Of a stretch of DNA of 64,000 nt, positions 46,392 through 58,032 are shown piece by piece. The stretch spans positions 434,001 through 498,000 of the forward strand of contig JARWMV010000252.1 of assembly GCA_030998015.1 (NCBI GenBank), in the 5' to 3' direction. Source of the DNA: Ceratorhiza oryzae-sativae. Its lineage: Eukaryota; Basidiomycota; Agaricomycetes; Cantharellales; Ceratobasidiaceae. The position numbers and the translations under genes are program-made. The notes beneath the pieces are model-generated. The model did not search any database, was not told the origin of the DNA, and was given only the letters and a program-made list of their open reading frames with translations. Numbering within the stretch: the first letter of the stretch is position 1; each line of letters starts with the position of its first letter.

Positions 46392-49080
46392 ATGAGCACC
46401 ACCACCCCATCCACGCGCACGCGCACCATGTCCGCCATGCGCCGCCCGACCAGCGTGTCTTCCAACACGTCCACGTCGTCCCGCTCACGCCACAGCACCG
46501 GCGGCCCCGGCGCAGGCACATCCGACCGCTCTAGCATCACCTCTCGCTCGTCCATACAGGAATCCTCGCCTCCCTTGACGTCCACGGGCACGGCACCATC
46601 CGAGCCAGCGCATTGTCGCGTGGTGCGACAGCCCGCGCGGCCGTCCAGCCCCCTCCCTCTCGCACACGAGCAAAGTATCAATGGTCTCAAACGGGGAAGT
46701 CCGGTACCCGATCGGAGCGAGAGTCCGGCGTTGAGCGTGAGCGATGCGCTCGAGGGCGCTCTGCGGAGAGAGGTCGAAGAAAAGGAAGATGTATGTTCTT
46801 GTTTGATTTCTTTGTGTCTGGCCTGAATAGCTGATGGTCGACTATGCCAGCTGATGATGCGTCTTGCGAACCGCGACGAGACTATTGCTGAGCTCCAGGC
46901 GCAGATCTCGAGATACGCGTTAGCATGAGTTTTGGTGAGGGTCGACTCGCAGAGTTGTATGCGGAACAAGAGCGCTGGGAAGGCGAGCGTGCTAGATTAG
47001 AGGAAGAATTAGCCAAAAAAGTCAGTATCTACCCATTTCTACTTACGGTCTCGTTCACCCCTCATTCTAATGAATTTTATGTTTATTTTAGAACAACGTC
47101 ATAGACAAACTGCGCGCCCAGCTACGCGAAATAGAAAAAGAGACTCGGGATAGCACACGTCGGCTAGCCGAACAGGCTGCGCAATTCGAAGCCGAGCGAC
47201 AAGCATTCTATGACAACACGGCGCATCTCAAATCGCGTATCCAATCACTCACGGACGCCCAAAAGGACTGGAAGGCGTCCCAGCGGGACGCTTCTCCCGA
47301 GGCTGAGCCGAACCCAACCGAAGTGCACGAGCAAGAATCGAAAAAAGCGTCACCCCGAAAGTCGCTGAGCCGTGAAGAGCCGGACGAGCCGCCCGAGATG
47401 GCCGCTCTCAGGCTGGAGCTTTCAACGCTCGAGACGTCGCATGGGAGTTTGGGTCAAACCGTCAAGGCATTGCAGAGCCAGCTCGTTGAGGTTCAGCGTG
47501 TTAATGCGGAACTCCAAGAAGAGAACGAGGCTTACACGACGTTGCTGCGCGAAAAGACTCTGAGTGGGCAGATTGACATCATGCGCCATGGCCCAGACGA
47601 CCACGAGGACGACATGGAAAGTGCAAGCGGCGTGGGACTCGACAGCGAGCTGGCTGAATCTGAGAGATACACCGAATCGGAAAGGCACGCGAGCATGTCT
47701 CCGGTCGAGACTCGTCGAATCGTGTCACACACCCATTCCTTGAGGCGTGCCGTGTCCCCTGCACGGAGCGGCAGGAGTGGGCGCAGCACGAGGCGAGTGG
47801 CTGCTGAGACGTTGGCCGATCTGCCAGTTGCAGGTCCTGGCCTGGATTTGGCTGCCGAGCTTGGTCGAGCGGAGAATTGGGAGGGCGTGGATGCCGATGC
47901 TGAAGCGAAACAAAATCAGGAAGAGGAGAAACCGAAAGAGGAGGAAGTCAAGGTCTCGAATGCGGAGCTTGAAGGTGTGTGTTGACTTTACCTTGAGTGG
48001 CTAGCACGACTGACGAACGGCATTTCCAGCACTTCGAGCCGAGGTTAAGCATCTTAAAGATGCAAACAAGGCATTGTCGTTATACGCTTCGAAGATTATC
48101 GACCGGATCATCTCCCAGGAAGGATTCGAGCATGTCTTGGCTGCGGACTACACGGCTCCTCCTCCTAAACCTGCTCCAGCTCCCAAGAAAGAAGAACCTA
48201 AGCCACGACCTTTGTCAATTCTGGCTCGTGCTACATCCTTGTCCAGGGGCCCGGCTGCTCCGCCATCTCCTGTCACACGACCCTCTCCGTTGACGATCAG
48301 CACAGAACCTACGCGACCTGTGGCTGACAAGGCAGAGCCGTCAACGCTATGGACAAACGCGAGCGCCGCGGCCTTTCTATGGACTGGAGCCGGTTCAATC
48401 CGTTTTCGCGCGGCAATCAGGAGTCTGCACAACCCCCCGTCAACCCCAAGCTTGCAGGTCTCAAGCCCCTTAATCTGAGAGCAGATCCCAGCCTGGGGTC
48501 CAACTCGGCTCTGGCGAGTCCGATCGTACATGGAAATCGCAAGTTGGACAACGAAGAGGACGAGGAAGATCGGGTCGAGCGCGAGCGATTGAATGCGCAT
48601 ATGAAGCTGCTAGGCGTCGAAAAGGGACAGGACGCGCGCACGCCCGGTGCGGCGGTTTCAACATTTGCTGCCGCCGGAGGGATTTCACGTGGGAGTTCGA
48701 GCGGGGCCGATACGCCCAGTTCGAGGCTCTCGGTTGGCTGGGGCCGACGTCCGTCTTCGGTGCGGCAGGATTCGGCCGGGTCGGGTGTGCGGATCCCGAG
48801 TGAGGATCTGAGAGCTGAGCATCTCGAGCTCGAGGACGAGGCGCAGGTGACGGCAGTTGCCGAGACGCGCATTGCGGCGCTGGACAAGCGGGAAAAGGCG
48901 TTGAGTGCGGAATTGGCCAAAGGGCGCGGCGGGGGGTTTACGGAACCACCCGAACGGGGCGGGCGTGTGCGCCGACGGAGCAATGCGAGTGCGACGAGTA
49001 CGCTGTTTAGCGCAGGGCGGATGAGTCGGGGCGGGAGTGAGGCGGACATTGGCGAGGATGCAGAAGAGAACGTGAATTAA
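46392..49080 (+). CDS. Long coiled-coil protein, unknown function
   Basis: N-terminus of about 140 residues almost wholly Ser/Thr/Arg/Pro (MSTTTPSTRTRTMSAMRRPT), then coiled coils: LMMRLANRDETIAELQAQIS, GRLAELYAEQERWEGERARL, IDKLRAQLREIEKETRDS, RLELSTLETSHGSLGQTVK and ELQEENEAYTTLLREKT. The most conserved-looking part is ALRAEVKHLKDANKALSLYA, SKIIDRIISQEGFEHVLAAD, followed by a Pro-rich segment and RRGLSMDWSRFNPFSRG. C-terminus is disordered. Short introns near 46795-46848, 47022-47092 and 47976-48029. Two single-base frame changes are needed (near 46915-46935 and 48341-48350) with no intron that fits. Cytoskeletal or scaffold role is only a guess from structure. Confidence 0.65.
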
Positions 49081-49187
49081 GACAAACGCCGAGGTCACGA
49101 CCGTTACGATGATAGTGTGTGTATATTCGATGTAATCCATATCTCTCTGGGGCTGTGCATTATTGTATCTATTGGACGACAACAACG

Positions 49188-52100
49188 ATGAGCGGGTTCG
49201 GGCTCTGTCTGTACGCCTATTCCGGTCCGGATAACACACACCTGGAGTGTACACCTGGCGAGCTTGTGTTTGTGCACCGGCTCGAGTCGGGCTGGGCGGG
49301 CGTGGTCGAGTCGGAGGAAGGCCGATGGGGCTGGTAGGTGTGCCCTGTGCCATTAGTCCTGCATTAATTTTGATCTGTTTCTTCCCCACACGGAGGATGC
49401 CGTCAACATACATTCAATTCTTGGACGACGAGGTTGTCGCTGTTCTCATTCAGATCGAAGCGGGCCTCAGGTTCAGCGCCTATCGTGCAATGACCGCCAT
49501 CCATGCCCATGCCACTGAGGAGGGCTATTCATCCCCAGACTCGGTCGAATCCGATGCGCTCGGTGACGAATGGGCTGTTGCGGCGCCCAAGCCCAAGCAG
49601 CGAGTGAGTCGTACGATTTTGGGCTTGCTCTCATTTTTTTTCTGATTTTTTTTTCCACCTCGCTCTGACGTAGCGTCCGTCTCGTGCGCCGGCTGGCCGC
49701 CCGTCGATTGACTCAGAACCACCAACACCAACACCCATTCCTCGCCAGCCAAGTCCAAACGAGCGCTCTGGAGCCGTCCAGTTTGCGTCTGGGAACGAGG
49801 ACCGAACAGGTCGGTCCCCTCGTATCACGCCCGCCACGTCGAGTTCGTTTGTTCCGCCGCGGGTGCGTGCGTTCCGGTTGCGGTCCAAGGTAACGATCAT
49901 TCTACTTGATTAAGTACAATATTTATTGAGCGAAAAAGTCAAACGACCGGGGCGCACGCTCCGACTCCGAGTCAACAAGTCGTCCACGTAGACCCTCGGT
50001 CTCTCTCCGACGAACACGGATGAGCATGTTTGGTTCCGGGCGCGTGTTCGAACCTGCCCCCGCCGAGGAGATAGCCCGTCTGGCTGCTCGGCCGTGGTAT
50101 CTCCAACCGAAACATACACCTGCAACAGGAGAGATTGTGATTGACCCAGACGGGAGTATACGTGCGGGAACGCTCGAGGCGATTGCAGAGCGGTTGACGT
50201 GTGACCCCCCTAGTGCGTCCTTCCGGATAGCATGCTGACTAGGTCTCTGATACTTTGCCATTCTAGGCAGGAGCTATGAATACGCGTTTCGGCGTGCGCT
50301 GTTGCTAACTTATGAGGCGTTTACGACAGGTATTCAGCTCTTTGAACTTCTCACAGACCAATATGCCCCCGAACCTGCTCGTCAACTCACCGATGAACAA
50401 TTCAAAGAGTGGAAAGAGTCAAGGCTGAGGCCAACTCAGGCGAGGTGCCTCCATCCCTTAGCCTACCATTTCAGTATACTTATGATGTCATATGTGTAGG
50501 GTGCTGGAAGTCTTGGGAATGTGGCTAGCTCTCCCGAGACTATACAATGACGAGCCAGAGCTTGTGTTACGTATCCGCGAGTTTTTGCAATTTGTGAACG
50601 AGCCGGAAGTGTTGGCATCCGAAGCCAAGACTCATCTTCGGACCGTTGAGAAGTTGGTGGGTGCCGTTACTCTTCCGTTTAGCGCGTTGGGCCTACTAAA
50701 CGGGACGACGTCATAGATGAATCCTCAATTAATTATCCCTCGATCAGCAATCTCCCCGCGACGCAAGGCTCTCAAACCGCGCCCGTTCCCTACCCTTTCT
50801 CCAGGGCCTAGTACTAGCACTCTACTTGGTCCTCGTCCGCCCATTGAAACAACGCTATCCACCAGCCCAAGACTAGAGATTCCCTCTCCAGAGGAGCGAG
50901 ATAAGGAGAGGGAGGACTTGTTAGCGAGACGAAAGTCACAGTCGCACTCCACACTCTCCTCGAGAGATGCGACCCTTGGAAGGGATACAGCATCCGTATC
51001 GTCTCATACCTCGCACAGCTCCAATCCTACCCCTCAGCCTCAGCGTTCGCCTGCACCAGCTGGGATAATCAACATCGACCCAACGGCGCTAGCTCATCAT
51101 CTTGCGTTGCTCGAAGCTTCACGCTATATGCGTGTCAAGAGGTCCCAGTGCCTGGACTGGCACCGGGCTGGGAAGCTAAAACGTGCAAGTTTGGATAACG
51201 CAACGACGGCTTCGACGAGCACGCAGCCTGTGGATGTGAACGACTTGCGGGAATTTTGTGCGACGAACGATCGGTTGGCTGCTTGGGTTAAATGGACAGT
51301 TCTCAGTTTGAAGACTGCGACTTTGAGGGCAGAAGCGATTGGGATTTGGGTCCGGATCGCAGAGGTGAGCCCTTTGCCTACCCTGTTGCTGAAATTTTAC
51401 GCCTAAATCGATGCTATCTAGAAATGCCGAATCTTGCATAACATATCCTCTCTCTGTGCAATTGTCGCAGGCTTGACCTCGTCTGATATTACCCGCCTCA
51501 ACGTCACGGCCTCCCTTGTACCAACAAATCGGGCCCAACGCTTGGCTGACCTCCAACAGCTGACAAGCCCAGCTGGGAATTTTGCGGCGCTCAAGGTGTT
51601 TTATGCGGGCGTCGACGGGCCTGGCATACCATTTGTCGGGATGTACCTGACCGCGCTTGTGCATGCATCCGACCAGTTCAAGGATGTGGTTATCGTCTCG
51701 GACGAAAAGGAGAGGAGAGCGAGCGAGGATGGCAAAGAGAACAGCCAGAACGAACGACCTATACCAACATTAACGACCGGTCCAACGCGCACCCTATTGA
51801 ACTTCACGAAACGACATAAACAGGCGGATATTATCGGGGCAATGCTCAAGTTCCAGAGGTGGCCGTACACGGTTGTGTCTGAAACGTCTCAGTTTTCCAC
51901 ACCGACCAAGCAAACCTCGAACTCTCCCCCAGCACCAAATACTAATTTGAATCCATCCACATCCCCCACGACATCGACGACCTTTCACGCTGCATCAGGA
52001 CGCCATTCCCCTTCGTCCCTTTCGGCCAACCCGACTTGGACGCTATACCCATACCCTCCCAGCACATCCTCCCCAACGGTCTTATACGCATCTCCAGGAG

Positions 52101-52246
52101 GAGTCGCGTGGGTTGAAGAGCAGCTTTCACGTGCGGCTCGAATCACTCTCGGCTCGGACTGGACATATGAGCGAAGCATGCGTCTATTCGAAGACGAGGC
52201 TGGGTGGAGCCCCGTTCGTGAAATCGCAAACGACCTGGGTTTTTGA
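49188..52246 (+). CDS. SH3-RasGEF (Cdc25-type Ras exchange factor)
   Basis: Activates Ras by GDP release at the plasma membrane. N-terminal SH3: MSGFGLCLYAYSGPDNTHLE, GELVFVHRLESGWAGVVE, and by intron (about 49333-49396) GWMPSTYIQFLDDE. A disordered linker follows, then the RasGEF N-module: GTLEAIAERLTCDPP, ALLLTYEAFTTGIQLFELLT, VLEVLGMWLALPRLYNDEPE. After a Ser-rich spacer comes the catalytic domain: DPTALAHHLALLEASRYMRV, NDRLAAWVKWTVLSLKTATL, RAEAIGIWVRIAEKCRILHN, ISSLCAIVAGLTSSDITRL and FVGMYLTALVHASDQF. The C-terminus ends EDEAGWSPVREIANDLGF. Several introns; none requires a frame change. Begins only 107 bp after the coiled-coil gene on the same strand. Confidence 0.92.
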
Positions 52247-53449
52247 ATGTCGCGGGATCGAGGATGTACGCCGAGGGCATCATACTAGGGCTATGAATTG
52301 ACGAACGGACAGATGAGATAAAGCCCCGGTCTCGCGGATAAACTGTAGCATGACAATGCTTTATATTGTAATAACTTCTGTGTGTGCGATTGACAGTCTA
52401 GCCATGTATTTGTACGTAGTTTGTATACCCCTAAACGAATCCCACGGCAAGGAATCCACTAATCACCATGCCTTTGTATGAGCTACTTTGCGTTACGTTT
52501 CGAGAGGTGTCAATCGGCAGGAAACCCACAGTGAGGAGAGTACCATTTCAGACAATCGACTAGATAGGAGAGCGTGAGCTAGACACAAGTGAGCTAGCGG
52601 GGTGCAGCCAAGGACGATGTGTTCACAATGTATGAACATGTGTGGATGCAGCGAGCTAGTAACAATGTCGCCGTTTAAGGCGCCAAGACGGTCTGAATGG
52701 CGCCTGATGAACAATTGTTAGAAGTGGTCAGGGGACAAGGAGGAAAGGACAGACAATGTACTTGCCATGACCTAGAGTAGACCCACGGGCCAAGTCGGGC
52801 TCGGTCCGTAACGGCGAGAGTGAGAGAGTGTGAAGGACATGGGTGCGAGGAGGGCCGTGGACTGAGAGCCAAAGGAGAAGTATTAGAGAGGATGTTAGAG
52901 TAGAGTACAGAGGTAGGGGGCGGAAGAGCCAGCTGAATGGAAGGCGTCCGTTCTCGCCAGAACCTGTTTTTTATCCATCACTGGGGTGGCCTGTGGACCA
53001 AGGGGGGCCGCACGAAGCAGCGTGTCTCCAGTGCGCTTCCCACCCCGTCTGCTCTGATTTGGTCCCCGACGGCCGAGGCGCGGTGCCCAAGCATCAACAA
53101 GGGCCTAGAGAGCACATCGCGGCTGAATATAGACGCCAACGACTGAGTAGGCGCCCCACAACAGGTGTGTTTGCTCGTCTTTTCCAGATGCTCGGGTGGT
53201 GGTGGCAACGACGCATATATGCGCTCAGCAGCTTGTACCAGTGTGATAGGTCATGCGGAGGAATGTGTGCGGGTGGCCCAGGTCGATGCACGCGACCTCT
53301 TCTCGCCAGCCTTGGGTGCCTGGATTGCGAAATTAAAGCGTAGACGGAACCCTAGCAAAAATATTCAAGATCAAAAACATGGATAAGTTATTATAGTATA
53401 CAATTGCTACAAAAGAGTTCATGAATTCAAAGTTTTGGCCAAAAAAAAG
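52247..53449. other. 1.2-kb convergent gap, possible tiny gene
   Basis: Lies between the RasGEF and RdRP 3' ends. On the minus strand an ATG at about 52841 opens MSFTLSHSRRYGPSPTWP and could splice (GT...AG, about 85 nt) to a short basic tail ending near 52660. A plus-strand open frame of 166 codons (52843-53343) overlaps it and looks like a chance frame. Neither is convincing. Confidence 0.3.
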
Positions 53450-56400
53450 TCAGTTTTCGCCCTCATACAACAAGTCCATCTGAGTCCGCATCTTTCTCGA
53501 TATTGACATAGCATTCGCCATACGTGGGTCCATGGAGACTACTGGACCTCGAGCTCGAAGCTTGATTTCACACAGGTCGTTCCACGCGACTGCGAAGCTG
53601 AATCTCGGCTCACTCCATGTGTCTATCGTGTAGGCATATGAGGCTGCCACCTTGGCTACATTTTCTTCCCAAAAGTGCTCGAACATTCTCGGGAGACCTT
53701 TGTGGTATGCCTCGGCCGCAGCTTGATTCGATTCTTGTCGTTGTCCAGGACTGTGAGTCTTCCCACCAGGCAAAATTTTGCCGCCCTCTTTGCGATCAAA
53801 CTTGGGCCGACCGTGGCGCTGGTACACTGAGAATTCGCCCTGTTCATACTCGTGATGCATCTTTTTGACAAATTCCGTGATTTGGGCAAGCTCGGCCTCT
53901 CGTTCTGGGTGACCATGGCACCATTCGACCGCCTTCCTGTATGGCTTGAGGAGGTCGACATCCTGGCGCTTTGGGGGCATCAATTCGCTCATTGCCCTCT
54001 CACAGTCTCGTTTGTAGATGTCGAGCGTATCCTTCAGATCCTCAATAATACTCAACTGTCGAACGGTCCGGGGGTCCTGCGTTTGATAATCCTGTTGAGG
54101 CCCAGACCCGTGCATGAAAGGCTGCGCTTACTATGTTATTCCAACGTCTAGAATCTTTATCAATTCTGGATCTATATGGCATCAAGCCAGTTTTCTGTCC
54201 ATCCAAACAAGTTGTAAATCTATGCATGTTGTTAACCTTTTGCTCGTGCTTCGAGAAACTATACCCACATATTACCGAGGACCACTGTCTCCGGATGATC
54301 TAGACCGTAAAGCTTTGAGACATCGGCATGCCATTTCCCATACATCCCGACCTGGTTCGGGGTCAGTGGACCAAGCAAGGCCTTGATAATCGATTGGTGG
54401 TCGTCGGGTTTAACTTCTTCGACAAGTCCTTTTCGCAAATCGAAAAACTCTGAGACATCAACGTTGGGATAGTGCGTCTCCGAGTTTGTAAATTGGTCGA
54501 CTATACTACGGTCCCAAATCATCGTAACCGTGTCCCTGTATCGCCAAATTACTGACGTTGGTTCATGGAGAAGGATGGATGTACACACCCATCATAGTCT
54601 CCACCGCCAAGGATGCTGGCCTGGGAGCTCTTGCCCTTCACGGAGAACACGATTACATCGTGATACGCTGCGTTCCAAAGCTCTGGGCTCTCCACAGCCA
54701 TCACCTGGATCGTTGCTCTAGGTTGGCGAATGAAACCCTCGATATATGCGTCTCATACCTTGCGAACGTCCGAAGGCAGGATGCACGGGTTACGTGTTAC
54801 CTGATTTTAGGCTAAGTAAACGCATTTGATGAGACTCAAAATACTCACGAGCACAGGTCCAGTGATCGTCGACCGTTCATCGCCGTTTGAGTCGAGCACT
54901 GGGGTCCTGAAGCCGCAGAATATTTGACCTTCTTCCAGAACTCCAAGAGGATCTACAAACTATGTTAAATCATATTAGATAACCTCGAAAGAATCAATTA
55001 CCAGGTATAACAAATGCTGTTGCACTGCTCGGTATCCGCAAGTGAACCTAACCACCCAGAGCCACGTTCAAGCTGAGCAAATCAGAGCTTGCACATTGAA
55101 CATACCTTCTCGTCCTTTCCAAACAAGAGGCTTTTGTGTATCGACTGGAGTCGTATGAACAGCGGCATAAAATTGTGCCGAAACCCCGAGTGTATTAAAC
55201 TCAGCGCCTGAGTCTCGTAGTTTGGTGGCATACCAGAATATGGATCATCTTGATATGTAAACTTCACAGCCGAAAGGGCATGTCGATCGTCCTCCTCGCC
55301 AAAATTTATTATACCTTGCGCACGAGCCAACGCAGCTGGGGTCATCCCTTTAACCCGAAGATCTTGGACGCCTCCTTGACTGTAAATCGTGTCCCATAGC
55401 CGGCCAAGACACTCATCGTGCATGAGCGGAATGAAGTTGGTAGCGTTGATGTGCTCTTCGGTGAGCGCTCTGAGTGTTGAGGTGCTAACGCCATTATGGG
55501 AGAGGTTCATAATGATCTGGTCCGTTATTTGGATACCGGTTGACATTGGAGCACGAGTCAAAACATCAAGGATTCGCTGCGACGGACACCACCGACTAGG
55601 ATCAGGGTGTAGCCTGACTTTGACCTGACTCGGTCTACAACACGTCAACATGTTAGTGTGTCGGATATTGGAGCAACACACCGAATATAAATTCGCGGCT
55701 CCGCATCCCTATTTCGATCTGACGGGTGAAGAATGAACAGCCCCTTCGAGCCACCAAAACGGCCTTGCACGCATACGGGTGTACACGGCCACTTCATAAT
55801 TGCCGTGAGTTTTTGAAGTGCTGCTGCATTGATATACCCAGCTCCGTCTGTCATAATCGCACTATTGCCCTCCCCGTCTGGAGCAACTATCGTCAAGTGT
55901 TATTAGGGTATCGAGGTTGATCAATGAATAACGAACTAATGTCATCGATGAAATGTATATTCGTTGGCGCAAAAGAAATTCCGGGCTGCGAATCAGAGAA
56001 ACCGAGCGCAAAACGCGAGACCCACTTGGGAAGGGGCTATTGTGTGTCGCCGTTAGCGTACATATATCGAAAAGCGATTCATGGCTTGCGCTCACCTGCT
56101 TCGGATTAGCATATAATGGGTTATGCCATTGGATAAACTCTGTCAGCGACAGCCTGTAGTGATCACCCAACACCGGGTCGGCCGGTCGGAAATGTTCCTC
56201 ATTGGTCTCGACCAAATGAACAGCCTTTTCGCGCGCATAAAAGGCCCGAAACACACGTCCGTTGATAACCAGCACCTTTTTGATGAAAAAATCAAAGACT
56301 TCATGCTGTTTGATCTTATTCTGCTCGTCCTGAGTCGTGAATCGAACTTCGAGGAGTCGTCTCGAGCCAGTGAACCGTCTGAAACGAAATGACTTGGACT

Positions 56401-57707
56401 TTGCGGGTGGCAGGAGTGTGAACTTGAATTTGCCCCTCGAGAAATGATGGTGTGAACTTTGCTGCGTATAAAGAAATAAGATTGAGCCCACCTTTCGCGC
56501 GTAAGACGTATAATTTGGTCGATTTTACCTCCAAAGTATCCACCATCGCCACCCAGGCGCGCGGTCGACCCATCACGGATCGATTCCTCTTCTTTATCGT
56601 ATTCATCCCTAGATCAAAATTCAACCTGCCTGAAAAGTATACTATCATCCAGAACTACTTACCAAGGCCAAGTAAAACTTGATGGTCGAGTACACCTTTC
56701 GAGGCTGTCCAAAGCAGCGTATCGAGGATGGTTGCTGAACAAGACGCTAAATACGCGTGGTGCTTGCTCCACGGCTGAGCCGCAAAGCTGGGATAGTTTG
56801 TCAAGGGGTATATCGTCCCAATTGACGCCTGGAAGTTGAGCCATTCGCGCTATCTGGTAGACAGCGAATCAGTTACGCATATATTACGCATCATGCCGCC
56901 ACCCGCCTCCCACTGTACAGCCCATGGCAAACCCAGATTATCGAAGCGGTGCTGATGCGTATTCGAATGTGACACCAACTCAAAGTCCTTGGGCAAATCC
57001 CATTGAGGTACCAAGTTTTGTATTACTATACATGGTAACAATTTTACACACATCGATCAATTTCTTACTGTAGATACTGTAGATCAGCCGGCTTACCTGT
57101 ACTTGGTGCACTTGAAACTTCGGGGCGTTCAATCCGAGAGACTTCCTCAGGGGACATATCGACATCGGTATCGGGCGTCGAGTAGTGCAGACTGTTTACG
57201 CTCGGACTTGGCTCGACGCTTTGCTCTGGAACGAGGCACGACGTCACATCTAGGAATGAGCTGAGAGATAATATACAAACCAGGGGAGGTATTGGTATCT
57301 ATACACATCTATATTAGCCACTGCGACGGATGAACGTCGCTTTCGACTTACGCGAGTCCTCTCGTTTCACAGCGGCCTCTTGCTCGATAGCACTTCGCAT
57401 CTGAGACCAGTCATCCTGCAAGCAAAGCTAAGCCCATGTACCGATGACCTCGAGTATCGCGCGTACCCCCGCCTTGAAGCTTCCTGAGGAATGCCGCGAC
57501 GAGCGAGGCATGGGTTTCTCATACTTGCTCGATGACTGGGTCGCTTGACTGGGAGGAGCCGACGAGAACGCTTGGCTCAGGGGGCGAACGCGAGAACGTT
57601 TGGCTTGCGACGAAGTGCCGTATTTCTGTGGAGCGGGTCGGTCGTGGCTCTGGCTACGGCAAGAGGACGCATACCTTGAGCCGCTGCACGAATTCCTGAT
57701 TTGCCAT
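53450..57707 (-). CDS. RNA-dependent RNA polymerase of RNA silencing
   Basis: Makes double-stranded RNA from aberrant transcripts for Dicer. It starts MANQEFVQRLK (57707) and passes introns to KYGTSSQAKRSRVRPLSQAF and a disordered N-region. Then FDNLGLPWAVQWEAGGGMM, LPGVNWDDIPLDKLSQLC, MTDGAGYINAAALQKLTAIM, CVQGRFGGSKGLFILHPSDR, SHNGVSTSTLRALTEEHINA, LEEGQIFCGFRTPVLDS-type RNA-tunnel segment, PGPVLVTRNPCILPSD-like loop, and the catalytic GGDYDGDTVTMIWD, where the codon for the third Gly is split by an intron (near 54580-54540). The three Asp of DYDGD are intact. The C-terminal helical part ends MRTQMDLLYEGEN. About 20 introns. Cell-encoded QDE-1/Rdp1-like enzyme, not viral. Confidence 0.92.
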
Positions 57708-58032
57708 TGTGTCGGTGTAGGGACGAGCGCAGGGTATTGCTGTCTCGGTTTATGTAACAAAGCCATCACGCGTGCAAACCTGCAACGCGACTCTCACATC
57801 AAATGTCACGCAAAGTCAAGTTAGATTACGAAAGGAGTGTACTATTGATTGTCCAGAAAATGTTCAAGTCCAGCATGCACGCATGAGATGAAACGAGAAC
57901 AAAGCACACAAACGAGAGCATTGAACAGTCCTACGCGAGTGGTGCGTTGATACGAGAACAGATCCAGAACGTGAAAAAATTAAAAAAGTCCATGCAGTCA
58001 ATCCAAAAAATCAACACACATCATGCAGCCCA

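Noticed and set aside
46328..46969. Minus-strand frame of 213 codons
   Set aside because: It is a shadow of the Ser/Arg-rich N-terminus of the coiled-coil gene, caused by GC-rich codon composition.
48417..49413. Minus-strand frames of 210 and 242 codons
   Set aside because: Antisense shadows of the coiled-coil 3' end and the RasGEF start, with Pro/Arg-rich composition and no family sequence.
52843..53343. Plus-strand frame of 166 codons with several Cys
   Set aside because: No signal peptide, no recognisable domain, and an overlapping minus-strand candidate; likely a chance frame in a GC-rich gap.
53450..57707. RNA-dependent RNA polymerase as an integrated RNA-virus copy
   Set aside because: The DYDGD motif, exon structure and family segments are those of the eukaryotic silencing RdRP, not of viral polymerases.
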